A stretch of DNA of 64,000 nt from assembly GCA_013396995.1 (NCBI GenBank), contig VWZP01005794.1, positions 1,251,355-1,315,354 of the forward strand, in the 5' to 3' direction. A program made the position numbers and the translations under genes. The notes beneath the pieces were generated by a model, which was not told the DNA's origin, made no database searches, and was given only the letters and a program-made list of their open reading frames with translations. Within the stretch, counting starts at the first letter, position 1. Every line of letters starts with the position of its first letter. Of this stretch, positions 22,376 to 35,542 are shown piece by piece. The DNA comes from Dicaeum eximium. Its lineage: Eukaryota; Chordata; Aves; Passeriformes; Dicaeidae.

Positions 22376-24129
22376 CTCATCAGGGTCAACCCATCAGATC
22401 TTAAAAGTGAATGTATTCCTCTGAATCATCTATAGCTTTATATTGACCAGCTGACAGAACACATGAAATGGAGACCTGGAGGGAAGAGCAAACTGCCAAT
22501 AAGAGAGTGAGAGAGAGGTGAGAGTACTGGAGGAGAGAATATCAATTCACTGTCAATAAACAGAACTGACTCAGATACACAAATTTTATTACTTATTTAT
22601 CTACCCAGTGGAAACTGTGTTCTAGCTAACTTCAGTCAAACAGCACAACCTTAAGAGAACAGGGAAAACAGATTCTAATTTTATATATACACTTGTAGTT
22701 ATTAATGGGACTATATCAGAACAAATATATCAGATATCAGAACAAATTCAATCTTAAAAATTGTAGGAAAAGTGATTTGTTTTTCAGTCCATTTAACAAA
22801 TATTTGCATTAAACCCAACAAATGCATACCACAAATATTTATTTACTTGAAAAGGATGACTCTCCCTAAGTTTCCTGAAGTCAGAGACAAGGTGATATTT
22901 TGAAAGTGAAAGAAAACATATCTGCTAAGAACTCAAAAAGAAACCAAAGAGACTCTAGAAGAAAGCCTTTAGCTCTGGAAAAGATGCTCTCCCTTACAGC
23001 ACATCCTGCAGGGAACGGATGACATTACTGTGAAGTAGAGGTCTACAGAGTATTTCTTATATAAATTCAGAATTATATTCTAAAACAACAGGATATCACC
23101 ACAGATTAAAATTGAAAATATAAGATTAAAATATCATACATTAAAAATACCATCCCATAAGACACTGTAACTTCACAGTACTCCATTAAGTGTAAAAGAT
23201 TTGAAGCTTATTTTCCACTGTCTTGTTTTTGGAGATTAATCAAATAATTTGTATCCTTTTAAATAGTTTTAGCCATGTGAATTATCATTTGGCTTGTAGG
23301 TAATCCATCCATCTGTATAAAAATAAAATAATGTAATTCAGTTGAAGTGCAGTGACTATTTGTGATCATCAGTAACCAATAATTTGTGAAAACAAACACA
23401 TGAATAATCCAAGGAATGCTCTAAAGTCATCTCTTAATTTTCCAGAGTTGTGTTTACTTGACTAGCAATCTGAATATTGTTTGGCAGCAGCATGTTATTA
23501 CGAAGTCTTTTGTTAAGTTTCCAACTAACAAATGTGATCCTTACAATATACTGCAAATTAAATGTTAGCAAAACTGTGTTAAATTTCTATTATTTTTAGC
23601 TTCTACTTATGCTGAACATCTGGTTTTCAGACTCCTTGCACAGAACCCCTGAGGTATCCAAATCTGTTCACAGCTCTATTTCACCATCTTTTCCAGATAA
23701 AATGAATTTCAGCCTGTTCTTTGATCTAACTTCAAGTGGAGGGCCAGAGCAGACAACATTTGGGGAGAAAATCTGTTTAGGTAATTCATACTACTTGCCT
23801 TTGGTAGCTCTAAAATTGTGACAAAGTCTTCCATTCCTAGTGAGGGAAAGGAGGAGCAGAAGAGAAAGTGGGTGATGTTTCAACAGCCTGTGGGCTGAGG
23901 TGATGGGATGTGGAACCAAAGCCCAGCAGGAGCATCATCCATCTCCTGCTTTTGACCCACCTGACTGCACTGACACCTAAAGGCACGGGGATCTGGGGAG
24001 GAGAGGAGGCAGAAGAAAAGGCTGATGGTGTATTTACAAACATTTACCCTGGCAAAAGTATAATTTCACAGGAACATAAGCTTAAAAGGAATATTTGCAT
24101 GTTTGATAGTGGCTTAGGTTAGTATCCAG
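22376..24129. other. AT-rich non-coding stretch
   Basis: No gene is supported. A GC-richer patch lies at 23870-24010, where both strands have short open frames, but no domain or splice context is visible. Confidence 0.55.
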
Positions 24130-24238
24130 GTTATCTGGGTTCTGTTTCTTGTGCTTAGAATTATTTGTGCAAATTGCTCAATCCTTTGATTTTTCTCTGC
24201 CTGACCTACAATGGGGACACCCTTGTTAATAAAACCCT
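24130..24238 (+). mobile_element. Probable MIR (CORE-SINE) relic
   Basis: Order and spacing follow the MIR consensus: ctgggttctg, then a 'tgtgcaaattgctcaatcc' block (compare 'gggcaagttacttaacc'), then 'ctctgcctgacctacaatgg' (compare 'tgcctcagtttcc..ctgtaaaatgg') and ggggaca. Divergence is strong, as expected for an amniote-age SINE. No tRNA-derived promoter boxes are readable. Confidence 0.5.
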
Positions 24239-25766
24239 GTTGTGACTCCTGGTGCGTAGCAATGCAAATGTAATTTTCACTGCAGAAGACCTTTTAAGTC
24301 TTCTAGCAAATAAGAAAATAGAAAAACCAGAACTAATTCTGATCAAATGTATATAGATACACACCAAACTATGATTAATTTGCTCTAGTCTTGTCATGCC
24401 TCTGGTCATCACACAATGAAAGACTACACATTTTCTTCTATCCAGATGTTTTGTTTTCTATTCAGTTCTAGTTGAAGCACAAAGAGGATATGTTCTGCTT
24501 TTACTAACTCTATTATATATATCACAACATTCTCACAAAACTCAAATTATTTCTTCTGAGATTTTAAATATCATAACTTCAGGGGAGAAGGGAGAAAATG
24601 TATGCCCTTTTAACACCAATGTGCAGAAATGCTATATTTACATTTATTCAGTTGTGAGTAGAATTTACCTTTTTATTTTAAACTCAGCTTCAGATTCACC
24701 ATAAGAGCCCAATTTACTGTGGAGCATGATTACACCTGAATATTTGATACCTTTTTACAGAATTAAAATATAATTTTTGCCTTTTTCTATAAACATGTCT
24801 GTATTTATTCATTACATTCCCCAACTAATATTTTTCACTTGATAGGCATATTAACTTTTTTTACTGTTTATAGCTATCATACTCTTTCATCTGGTTTGAA
24901 ACCAGGTTTAACGAGGGAAAATAAGTCCTATTTGAAGTGTAATAATAAAAAGTTTTATGACATAAAGTCTCTGCACTTACTATTCATTATAATGAGGTGA
25001 TTCCAAAATGTGGAAAAATGTGTGTTTATTTCCATCAGATGTTGAAGATGAATTTTCTGAAAAGAAAAAGTCCTCCTGTGTAAAATTAATGTTTATGAAT
25101 CTAGCTTTGTGTTTGATTATATCTGTATTTATATGTGTATCTAATAATGCTTTTCTGCTTGTTACTTAGGATATTTTCTATTCACTTGAAAAAAATGGTT
25201 GAGATAAACACTTTTGCAAATCCATGTTCTATATTCAAATGCTCAGAGTATTGTTTTTCTGAATAATTTAAAAGATTATTGAAAAGTGATCCTCTTATCA
25301 CTAATAAGAAATTTTCCTTTGGTGAATCATTAGTAATTCGGATCTGTCTGTTAGTGGAACAGAGCTACTGAAATTGATGCAAATATTTTAATTTATTCTC
25401 ACTTAATAAACATCTGATTTATTAAAGAACAAACAACTTGATAATTTTCAGTTAAAGCTGAGGGATTTTATTTCTTAGAAAGGGTTTGTGCTGCCCTGAA
25501 GGACAGCCTTGCAGAAGGCAGGTGTCAAGTCACATAAAACTTAGTTTGGCATCTACATTGGAAAGTGAAAAGAAATATTATATTTATTAGAAGCTGTACC
25601 CTATCTGATATTGAAGACTAATATACAAATAACTTTCTAATTTATTTCAGTCACTAAAATGGTACACTAAAGCAAAAATTGTGATGCAAACATAGTCTTT
25701 AAATATAATTTCTAAGGTCTTACTGAGATTGACAGAGTATTTGTGCCAAAAGGTACAAATAAATTA

Positions 25767-25796
25767 CTTTAATTTTCTGTGCCCAGAAAATTAAAG
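25767..25796. repeat. Perfect short inverted repeat (13-bp arms)
   Basis: Arm ctttaattttctg and arm cagaaaattaaag are exact reverse complements separated by tgcc. The flanking bases do not extend the pairing, so a microRNA precursor is unlikely. Confidence 0.85.
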
Positions 25797-27335
25797 GGGT
25801 TACGAAATATGCTGTAGCTCAGAGCTTTTTATTCCATCTAGATATTTCACATTTCCAAGCATATTTATAGGAAGTTATTTCATTCTGATGTCACCATAAC
25901 CAAATGACTTAACTTTTAATTTATTTTCTGGTTACCCAGAGCTTTAGCATATTTTTTTTTCTTCACAGAAAGCTCACCTTAAAAACCTGTTCTTATACAG
26001 AAATATATTGATACTACTTAGGAAAATAGTGTTTCTGGAAAAGTCTAAAATTGGCCCACTTCCAAACATTCTGCAGAGTTGTTGAAACCTGTTTGTACTG
26101 CTGTCTGTTAACCTTAACAGGGAGGGATAACAGCTTCAGATCTGGTTCATATAAAGTATCAGGCAGTGGAAAGCACCAGTGATGTCTGACCCCTTTCTTA
26201 AAGGGCAGTGACCACTTAGATGTGAAAGTGCCTGAATGGCTTTTAGGGCTTTAGGGCTGTAAGGTTTTTAGCTTTTGGGGTTTTCTTGGTTTAGTTTTTT
26301 TTTACTTCCCCAGTACTCCTGGCAACAGGCTAAGTAATTTTTTCCAATACTAAAAAGTAAACTTCATTTAAACTTTACGTAGTAGTGGATAAACTGTTTA
26401 AAAGCATGGATAGCTCTCATCTAAAGATTCCCAAAGCTCATATCTTCTAAGTGATAACAGGTGGCACAATCTCATCTTTAAGAAATGATGATCATCTCTG
26501 GGGAGCTCTGTAGGAGATATATATGCAATGAGCATGAATGCTCAAAATCTATTAAAGTAAATGAGAAAGGTCTCACAAGGCACAGTGGGTTTTGTACATA
26601 ACAGGTATAGAGAGATCTTTAGAGAAGGTAAAACTTTTGGCTTAAGGAGAGCTCTGACATTTCTCAGCTGTTGAGAATTTGTACAATCATATTCGAAGGA
26701 ACTTAAGGAGTAGCCACGGGAAAAGGATCAGTTTTTATTCAGCCACCATTCAGACCTCTAATGGAATATTATATCTTTCCTTTCTCTCCTGCTGTATTTT
26801 TTACCTGATTTATTTGTAAAATATGTCCTTTTTCTATTTGTCCTGATTTTAAAACTCATGTAGACCCCAAGAGTGGAAATATATATAGAAGTAAATAGTT
26901 TTTTAAACTCTAAATGCTGCTTTCATGAATGCATCCTACAAATGTCCCCTCTTGTACTGGGGAATGGATTTAAAATGAAATGAGACATGCAGACCAGAAA
27001 TATTCCCAGCTCTGCACAGCATAGGGGAGATAGAAATAACAGACATTTCTGCAAAGACTCAAACATCGCTGGGAGGATGAAAGCTAAAATAAGTCACCTC
27101 TCTACAGAAGCATCAGTACCATTTATATGTGCTGTCAAATAGTTCTTTACTGAAAAATCTGTAAGAAATTCCTGAAGTCTGAATACTATCTAAACTGATT
27201 CTGACCATCAGTGATCTTGGAAGAGGGAAGGAGAGGGTAAGGGTAATAATTTTAAGGGAACTTTAAGCAAGGACAGCATAAAACATGGAAAACACATCAG
27301 CATTCTTTAGGATACCTCCAGAGAAGTGATTTAAT

Positions 27336-27356
27336 AAAAAAAAAAAAAAAAAAAAA
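27336..27356. repeat. Poly-A homopolymer (21 bp)
   Basis: An uninterrupted run of A with no recognisable retroposed element in front of it. Confidence 0.9.
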
Positions 27357-30097
27357 GCTAAAATGGGATTGAAACCCCAAACACAAGGATACAATCGATC
27401 CTTCTACGGGTGGCTGAGATAAAAGCTAGACACAGCTCTAGAGACAGTGCAGTTCACAGTCTGTTGAGCTCCCAAGATGAAGATAGTCCAAGACAAGACA
27501 AGGGCAGTAAGAGAAAATAATTTGCTACCTGAATGACATTGAGTTTAGGGACAAGTTGTCATTGCCTAAATAGCAACACTGAAAATAGATAATAAAATTG
27601 TACAATATTTTTTTATATTTAAAAGCAGTATAACAGTCTGGTTCAGACAGCTCATTCACTTGAAATGAAATAATGTCTTCTGAAACACCAAAATGTCCAG
27701 TCTGCTGTAGAGACTGTATTTTGTGTGGACTCAAAGTTCCCATTCACATTGTTATATCAGGAATATAAAAGAATCATGACACTCCTCTCTGTTCTGCATA
27801 AACCAGTTAATAATCTTGATTCTCAGTAAATCTATAAGTCTGAGATTTATATGACCAAATCACAGTTATTCCTAGTTAGACAGATAGTCTAGGACAGTCT
27901 TCAAGGCTTTCTTTATCACCTCTGTAGTAGCCTCTTTCCTTTGGACACTTCATCATGTTTTATATTAAGCACCAAAAGCCATAGAATAGAGAGATATTCA
28001 CTTGCCATTTCATGCAGAAAAACCATTTGTGACTAGTTTAGATTTCTACATCCTGCTGTTTTGACAGCTGTTGTTGGGTCAGTCACATCTTCAGTATTCT
28101 TAGGCTTTCTTTCCTAGATCTTTCTAAAACACCTTTTCTGAGATAACAATGAAAACATTAAGAATATGAATGAGTAATCATTGGAAATATTTTTACAGTG
28201 ACAACTCTCCAGTAATGTGATGATCATTACATTTTGTTTCTTGTAGGCTAAGGCACTTCCTTTATTACTATTCCAAATATAAATGTGAGTTTCCTTACCA
28301 AAGATCAATAGGAAGACATCAACTGCCTTAGGAGAGAATTGAGAAAAGTTTTTGAGCAGCAAAAACCTTTAAGTGATGATATTTTTCACAATCAAGAGAA
28401 AAGGTAAAATGAATGCAGTACCAGAAGACAAAGGAAAATTCAGAGTTCTTTCACCAAAATCTCTGTGTCTATGTTTTTTGTTTCATATCAAAAAACTGCT
28501 CAGGAAATTCTGTGCTACATGAATAATGCATGTCTGACTATTTTATCTGGGAACAACTTGTCAAGGCTACTCCCTCATAGCTGAAAAATATGTTGGAAAT
28601 CACTATTTATATACATTACTCTATTTAATCAACTATTACTCTATTTAAACAATACAAATTCAACTAGATTATTGGGAAGAAGTTGCTATAGTAAGGAGTT
28701 CTACAGAAAATGGTGAAAGGGAAATGGTGGAAAGGACTGAATTCGGTATTGCTACTGAAAAGTTTACTGAATAACTACGTGCTCTGAGCTTTTTCAGTTT
28801 CCTTTGTAGCTAAAAAAAACTGGACAAAACTACTTAATCAGCTAGTGATTCTTTCAAAGTGGTCTTTTCTGTTACAGAACTGATTTAGAAGATAAGGAAC
28901 ATTAAAAAAAAAAAGGACACACACACCATCCAAATACAAGATTTGGCATGTATTTGCCAGATGAAAGCAAGCAGGATCTACTATTTAAAAAATCAGAACT
29001 GGTTGAAACTGAACGCTCACAAATTTATTTTCCTTACATTTATATCTCAATGGCATTGTTTTTATCAGTTGAAAATCACCAGAGAAAACTGGAGGAAAAG
29101 GAGAGAGAGCAAATGAAAAGAGAATGCTAAAATCTTTCAATTGTCTTACACTTGCTTCAATTGATTTTATAGTTAAACAAATCACTTCTGCTAAATTACA
29201 TGTATACTTCTTGTTAGTTGCTACTCATGAATAATTAATATTCCTCATAAATAATGATTGTAAGGGACATTTGTTACCTTTTAAAACTTGTACCAAAATG
29301 AGGTTTGCGTGACTGCCTGGATGTCCACGTCTAAGTACTCTGTACATTACAGTGACTCTGAGCACTTCACAATTCCCAGGAGTTTCTCCAAGGTTCTCCC
29401 TGCATAGATTTGGGTTGACAAGCTCCTTAAGGTCATCTTTTCCCAGGTTCAAATCAATACTGTCAGATCATCTGGCCATGGTTACAGCAGGACTGTATAT
29501 GAGGTTACTTTACTAATGCCTGCATTACTAACTGGGTAAAAAAAATCATGCCCTTACAGAAAAACAGCTGTATCAGTATGGTCCTATCTATTGCTTCTCT
29601 TCAGTCCTTCAAACAGTGATGCTTTCCTTTATTTCCCTGCACTTAATAATCCATTTTTAGCAATTTCTTTCAGCATTGAACAGCAAATGTTGCCTTTTCT
29701 TGTGGTACAGTCTAAAAGAAATACATACATAGATTTGTACAGAAGAGTTTGGCCACTGGGCTGTTGCAGAAGCAAAGCAATTCCCTGAGGAGACTGTGGG
29801 TTGCAAAGATCCTTAGATTGGGTAACACCAATAGAAAGCCCCATTAGTATAAAACATTGAGAGATTAAATTTTGGGGTGACCTGCAGATGAGGTCAGGTG
29901 AAGTGTTCTCAAGACCCCCAAAGTACAAAGTGTTATCTCTGGTCCTGGGGTTATAATAGCCAAATGCTTAGATCTTTCTCCCAGCAGAGAGATGGTGATG
30001 AGCCACTTTAGTAAATGGCATAAGAACATCTTGGCATTTTTTACATGGCTACAAGGCTAGTTGTTGCTCAAAGTAACTGCTTCAGTTTATTTGTTTG

Positions 30098-30172
30098 CTT
30101 TGTTTTTTTCCCCCCTTTTTTTTTTTGTTTGTTTGTTTTCTTTTTTTTCCTTTTTTTTCCTTTGGTCATCTC
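30098..30172. repeat. T-rich low-complexity tract
   Basis: Runs of T and C with embedded TTTG units. The strand bias is complete for about 75 bp. Confidence 0.85.
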
Positions 30173-32310
30173 ATTTATTAATGCCAGCTATAATCAGACA
30201 TTATGACCAAAAAGTCAACATTTAATGCATAAAATTAACACAAAATTGTGTACTCTGACAAGATATTTGCAAATGTTTGTAAACTCCCAGTTTTCCACCA
30301 GAACTGCAGCAGGCCTGTTGTATGACAGTTACAGCAGGTATATATTGCCCCAAAAGTATTTTGAACATGATTCACAAAAGTTTTGTAAAGCCCATAGTCT
30401 TTTGAGCAGGTAAAAGGTAATGTTACATGTAAGTTCTTGTTATGTGTTTATTAGCAAGAAATGGGAAAGGCATTCTTCCCGAATAAGCCCAGTCTCCCAG
30501 CCTCAGAGTGGTCATGCTATTTACAAGTGTGATCTCTAATTCAAGTTATTCCAAGGTTGTGATTGAATTTCTCTGCCAGAAACCTTTCCAGTCAGGTACC
30601 TTCAGGAAAACAGACAAATTATTGGGAAGGTAAAATGGATAACCAGGGGATTAAAATGAGTTCAAGCCTAACGAGTATTGAAGAAAGTACCCAGAGAAGG
30701 TAGGAAAATCCATATACAAACCTCTTTTATTATGCCTCCTCTTTTTTGCAGCACTAGGAACTGGAACCATCTCATCATTTTAAAATGAAACTAACTGCTG
30801 CAAAAATGTATCACAAGAAAAATAGAATTATCCATATGAAGGCATAGAAAAACTCTGGCACTGACATTATGTAAGCAGTGTAAGCAATTTATACAGCTAT
30901 AAGCACAAGCCAGAAATGGCATTACCATACCTCATTGTTAACTTGAGGGGTGAATGAAATACATAAAAAATTATAATTCTGTAATATTTATCTAAATTGC
31001 TACAGAGCACATTGCTCAGTGACATCAGATCAAGTATTAGCATTATAGTAAAAAAATAAACTGATGGGACTTTTAACTTGCTCCTTTCATAAAATCTTAT
31101 TTGATGGCAATAGAATAGAGGACAAAGTAGAGGACAGTAGGTCGAAGACAAGAAGAAGCAGTCAGTGCTGAGGAATCAAGGCGAAAATATTTATAAAAAG
31201 TCTAGAAAATTGAACTTTCCTGGACATATAATCTGATCTGCTTAAACCTGCATAAATACATACTTATAGAATCTATAGACGTTTCTTTAAATAACTGCAA
31301 GAAATTTGATGACTTTTACTAATAGCACATGACAGCAAAACCAGATACAATACCTCTATATATAACTTTACTACTTCAATATTTAATTGCAAAAATTGTA
31401 TTAAACTGTGAATGTAATAAAAATTCTTGATGTGCTGTAAAATACTTGAAATCCAATTTTGTGGGAGGAAGATGAAATGCATGATACAATTTTATGAAAG
31501 CAATGTAGCTAACAGCAGTTAGTGCTGATCCCAGGGACATAAGATATCCTTGTTCAGGTGCTAAAACTTTCCTTCAAAACAGTTCTTTATAGAAGGAATT
31601 GTGCTGAAGGACTAATCCTAGTTTTACTTTCTTACTAATCAATATTGTTTCATCTCATTTCTTTCCTGAAGGTAAGAAAAAAAAAAGTCTCCTGGGTTGT
31701 GGGTAATTACAATGGGCAAAGCAATAGTGTGCTGGTTTATTGCTCAAATAATAAAGAAATAATGCAGAATAGCAATAAATACCAATACATTATATGTGCT
31801 TTGCAAAGTAGCAACAATTCCAATAAAAATTCAAGGTTTGAAAACTTAAAACTGATCTGAATAGTCCATGAAAAGCAAGTCAGCTGTGTTAAATTTAAGA
31901 AACTATTTATTTTGAAAAGGACCCTGGGAGGGTAAAAATCACATTTCTTAATGTTTGCTAAGGTCATTTAACAAAACCTCCAAATGTAACACAAATTTTT
32001 TAAAAGCATAGACTACGAATTTAGTAGCCAGTACATGATAATCTATGATTCTACATTCTGAGGTACCTAAATACAGCTAAAATGCTAAATATCTGCTCCT
32101 CTAACATTTTTTAAATCAGATTAATCCAAAATGGGTTTGGATATTTCCAATAATTTTTCTGAGACAAAGGTTTGTCCCTATATTGTCTGCTCTTGCTTGA
32201 AGAGAATCCTGGGACAATTAATATGAAGGCTAAGTAATCCAGTCTCAAATTATACAGAAAGTAGTGAATTCCTAGCATTTCCCTGGAAATTCTTAGTGAC
32301 TAATATTGAC

Positions 32311-32450
32311 AGAATCACAGAATTTTCTGAGCTGGAAGCCACCCACAAGGGTCATAGAGTCCAATGCTTAAATGAATGACCCATCCAGCGATTAAATCTA
32401 CAATCTTGGCATTATTAGCACCGTGCTCTAACCAATTGAGCTAATCTCAG
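32311..32450 (-). mobile_element. tRNA-Ile-derived SINE with CR1 tail
   Basis: On the minus strand the element starts (at 32450) like a tRNA. It has an A box TTAGCTCAATTGG followed by TTAGAGCACGGTGCTAATAA. That is the D arm and anticodon stem-loop of tRNA-Ile, with anticodon AAT at 32416-32414. The T-arm B box is degraded (gatttaatcgc instead of ggttcgatccc). The 3' portion changes to a CR1 tail: gtccaa at about 32370, then agctcagaaaattctgtgat and a terminal ATTCTGTG-type octamer at 32311. This head-plus-CR1-tail design matches the known avian tRNA-Ile/CR1 SINE class (described in zebra finch as TguSINE1), which uses CR1 machinery. It is a SINE, not a functional tRNA gene, since the acceptor stem and T arm do not fold. 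Confidence 0.8.
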
Positions 32451-33891
32451 TGGCTTACTTCATCAAGTCACAGAACTGACCATTGCAAATTCTTCTTTTT
32501 GTTATTTATTTTGAATGATAAATACAGGGACAGAGAGATAACCACCATGAACATCAAAGATCAGAACTTTAATAACCTGTAAATGTGCAGGTGAACTTCA
32601 CCTGCAAATCCTTTGGTATTTACTAGGTCTGGGGAACAGCTTGCATAAACCAATGTTTGATGGGTTATATCAACACTGTGTAATTTAAAGTAGCTTTCAT
32701 CTTGGGAAAATGGAGAAAATTATGTAATTTCCAAGGAGCATAGTGAAAATCAAAAGGATAAGTACTATAATTCAATTAACTTAGTCCATTGTATTCAGAA
32801 AGAAAGCACTGATATTTATATCTATATTCACTGTTTAGTAACAGACATGTATTCAGCTACACACATTTCTAAGACAGGAATAGCTAATACAATCTGGTTA
32901 AAAATTAAAGTGTCTAGAGGAATAAAGAAGGTTATATGGATTCCATTTTACAGAGGTTGGAAACTTTTGAGATGTTAAGGAAAGTTTAATTTTTTAATCT
33001 ATCTCTATTTCACCAAATCTGCTGAAAATCAATTTCTTTAAAAAAAATTTTCACCACTTACATTGACTTGCTAATATTAAATTTTCTCAGTAATTTTTTC
33101 CAGTAATGTTTCCAATTTTTCCTAACAATCACTCATCATAAGCTTCTGTGGCCCTTATTCAGACAAAAGGAAATTATAAACAATTGTTTTGTGATCCTTA
33201 AAGGGAAAAAAAATAAACAAAAGCAGCTCACTTGGGCAATCCCTTCACTTCATGTAAGACAGTTCAGAGTCAAGAAGACCATGGTTACTGTTCCTAACAA
33301 CAGCTGTAAATCTAAGAGAATTGGTATATAGGTGTCTTCATCCATCACAAGTGAGAAATCAGTTGTCAGAATGGTCAGTGCTGTTTCCTTAGTGTAACTT
33401 GATTTAATGCCACATCACTTATGGTCAAGGAAATTTAAAGGCTGCCCTGAAAACAAGTGTGCTTACTTTCTCCAGAACTGTTGAAATGCAAAGCTTGCAA
33501 CAGTCACCAATGTCCACATAAAGAGTTGGTAGAGAAGAATTATTTGGTTTTTGTCTACTTATTGCTTGCTTATTTTGGAGAAAACTATAACCACTGTTTC
33601 TGTAAAAGAAGGAAAAATGATAATGTTTAAAATGTCAAATAGCAGAAAATCCTATGGCTACTGATAGTTTGGAAAATTCATACTGGATTTTTTTTGGTGG
33701 TTCATCCAATTTAAAAACTTCACCCTTAGCCTATCCTGTAGCTATTTCCCAAAATATCTCAAAAACATCTGACCTTTACAGGGATATTGCCTGATCTTCA
33801 TTCATACTGACATACACTCCTTCCCAAGTGCAATATATTTTACTATGCTTTTCTGCTTTAATACACTTATTTACAGATTCTTCTTGAGATA

Positions 33892-33915
33892 CTAAAGATC
33901 TAATTAGATCTTTAG
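33892..33915. repeat. Perfect 24-bp palindrome
   Basis: The sequence ctaaagatctaa is followed at once by its exact reverse complement ttagatctttag. A further tgaga/tctca pair lies just outside with unequal spacing. Confidence 0.85.
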
Positions 33916-34723
33916 ACCATTTCTCAGATGGTCTTTGAGCTTGTTAGTCAAAATACTTAATAACTATGCTTAATTAACATCTGGTTTTAGAGAAGTTTGC
34001 TTTCTTCTAGCTTTTCTTAAAATTTCTTTGGTGATGAACTAGAGATCAGAGGTCATTTAAAAACGACAGTCCAGCCTCTTGAGAAATCTGAAAATATTTT
34101 ATCCAGATCCCAGGGTTTAAAAATCTGTTTTGTTTCATTCCTACATCTTTATCATATTAATTCACGTATTTTCTGTTGAAGGGTTGATTATGGAACTACG
34201 ACCATGATATGAAGGTATCAGACTTAATTTTCTCAATATTGATGTAATTTCAGAATTACAAACATGGCAAGTATGCATAAAATCTATAATCTTCATAGGA
34301 ATCTAGTTTTGAAAAGGTAAAAATGAGTACTATGACTTCCAAACACTAGATTACATAACAATCAAAAATGTATTTATATTTAAAGCTATGTTACGTTTCT
34401 ATAGCCCATTTTTTATAATACAGTATTTTTATTCATATTTTTTACCATCCTAATTAGTCGTAACCTTGTCTGAAACACTGTGACTGCAGAACAGTTTATT
34501 ATGAATTGCCATGAGTTCTCTATCCATTTTCTGACTCCAGAACTCTGGAAGATGTTTCTCCTTTCACATGATTACAATGCAAGGAGACCTGTCCTTAATT
34601 CAATGTGTGAAACCCCATTTATTTCAAGCTAACCTTTCAGGAAATAGAGTTGAAACAAATTTTTACTTCTTACATATATGTCCACTTCAATTTGGAAGAT
34701 TCACTTAAGTGGATGCACTCATA

Positions 34724-34755
34724 CAAAAAAACAAACAAACAAACAAACAAAAAAC
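34724..34755. repeat. CAAA microsatellite
   Basis: CAAA units flanked by A runs. The K/N/T-rich open frames across it are artefacts. Confidence 0.85.
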
Positions 34756-35542
34756 CCCAAAAGAACAGCGGGAATATATTTATGGCTTTCACAGATTTAC
34801 AGGTTATCAGGCATCAACCCAGTGTGCTTCTTTATTTTTGTAATTGCGCTATTTTACTTATGCCAAAATGACTCCATAATTAAACTTTAGAGAATTCTGC
34901 TTCTTTGCTTTCTCCCAAAATTGAATGTAGATATTATACTTAAATATTTTTGTTTTCCTAGAATTTTCTTCATGATGCCTACTTTGCTACATTTTGTAGC
35001 CTTCTTCAGAGAAGACACAAGCAGAGATTAAACCAGAAGTGTCAGAAAAATTCCTGAATACATGCATAGCTATGTTTCACTGTAAGAATTTTTATTTAGT
35101 TTTCCTCTCGAGTCTGTGAATGACAGACTTGGTTCTTCAACACAGAGATCAGAAATGGAAAGATATTGAGCTGGTGAAAAAGGTTTGTGGTAAGCTTTAT
35201 TTGTTAATTCAGTACATGGTGTAATGTGGCAAAATAAGAGGTGGGGTACCTGAAGACAGTAAGCCATGATCAAAAGTAATGTTTTGATTGGACAGAGGTT
35301 GAAAGGACCACATTAAAATGGTGGCTGGTTTCTTTCTGCTCGTGTTTTTGAATTTCCTACTAGACACTATGCAATGATGAAACCATATAATAAACACAGT
35401 AAAAGAATTGACGTCTCTATCAATGGCAAGTGTTCTATCCAAATTCCTGAGGGAAAGTTTCCCATAGAAGATGTGTAAGTCTTTTAATTATTAAAGATGC
35501 TAAATATCCTCATGAGCATGTTTCAAAATGCAATCTGAGCTC

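Larger units (their letters stand above)
24239..32310. other. Long AT-rich non-coding stretch
   Basis: About 8 kb with no recognisable gene. It holds a 13-bp-arm hairpin (25767-25796), a poly-A run (27336-27356) and a T-rich tract (30098-30170). Mildly GC-richer patches at 29270-29460 and 29750-29960 remain unexplained. The sequence at about 25240-25440 looks non-degenerate, with TTATC/GATA and ATTA words, and might contain regulatory elements. Confidence 0.55.
32451..35542. other. AT-rich non-coding stretch
   Basis: No gene is supported. It contains a perfect 24-bp palindrome (33892-33915) and a CAAA microsatellite (34724-34755). Confidence 0.6.

Noticed and set aside
25767..25796. microRNA precursor hairpin
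   Set aside because: The arms are only 13 bp with a 4-base loop, and pairing does not extend into the flanks.
32411..32450. Functional tRNA-Ile gene
   Set aside because: The T arm and acceptor stem are not preserved and the sequence continues into a CR1 tail, so it is a SINE head.
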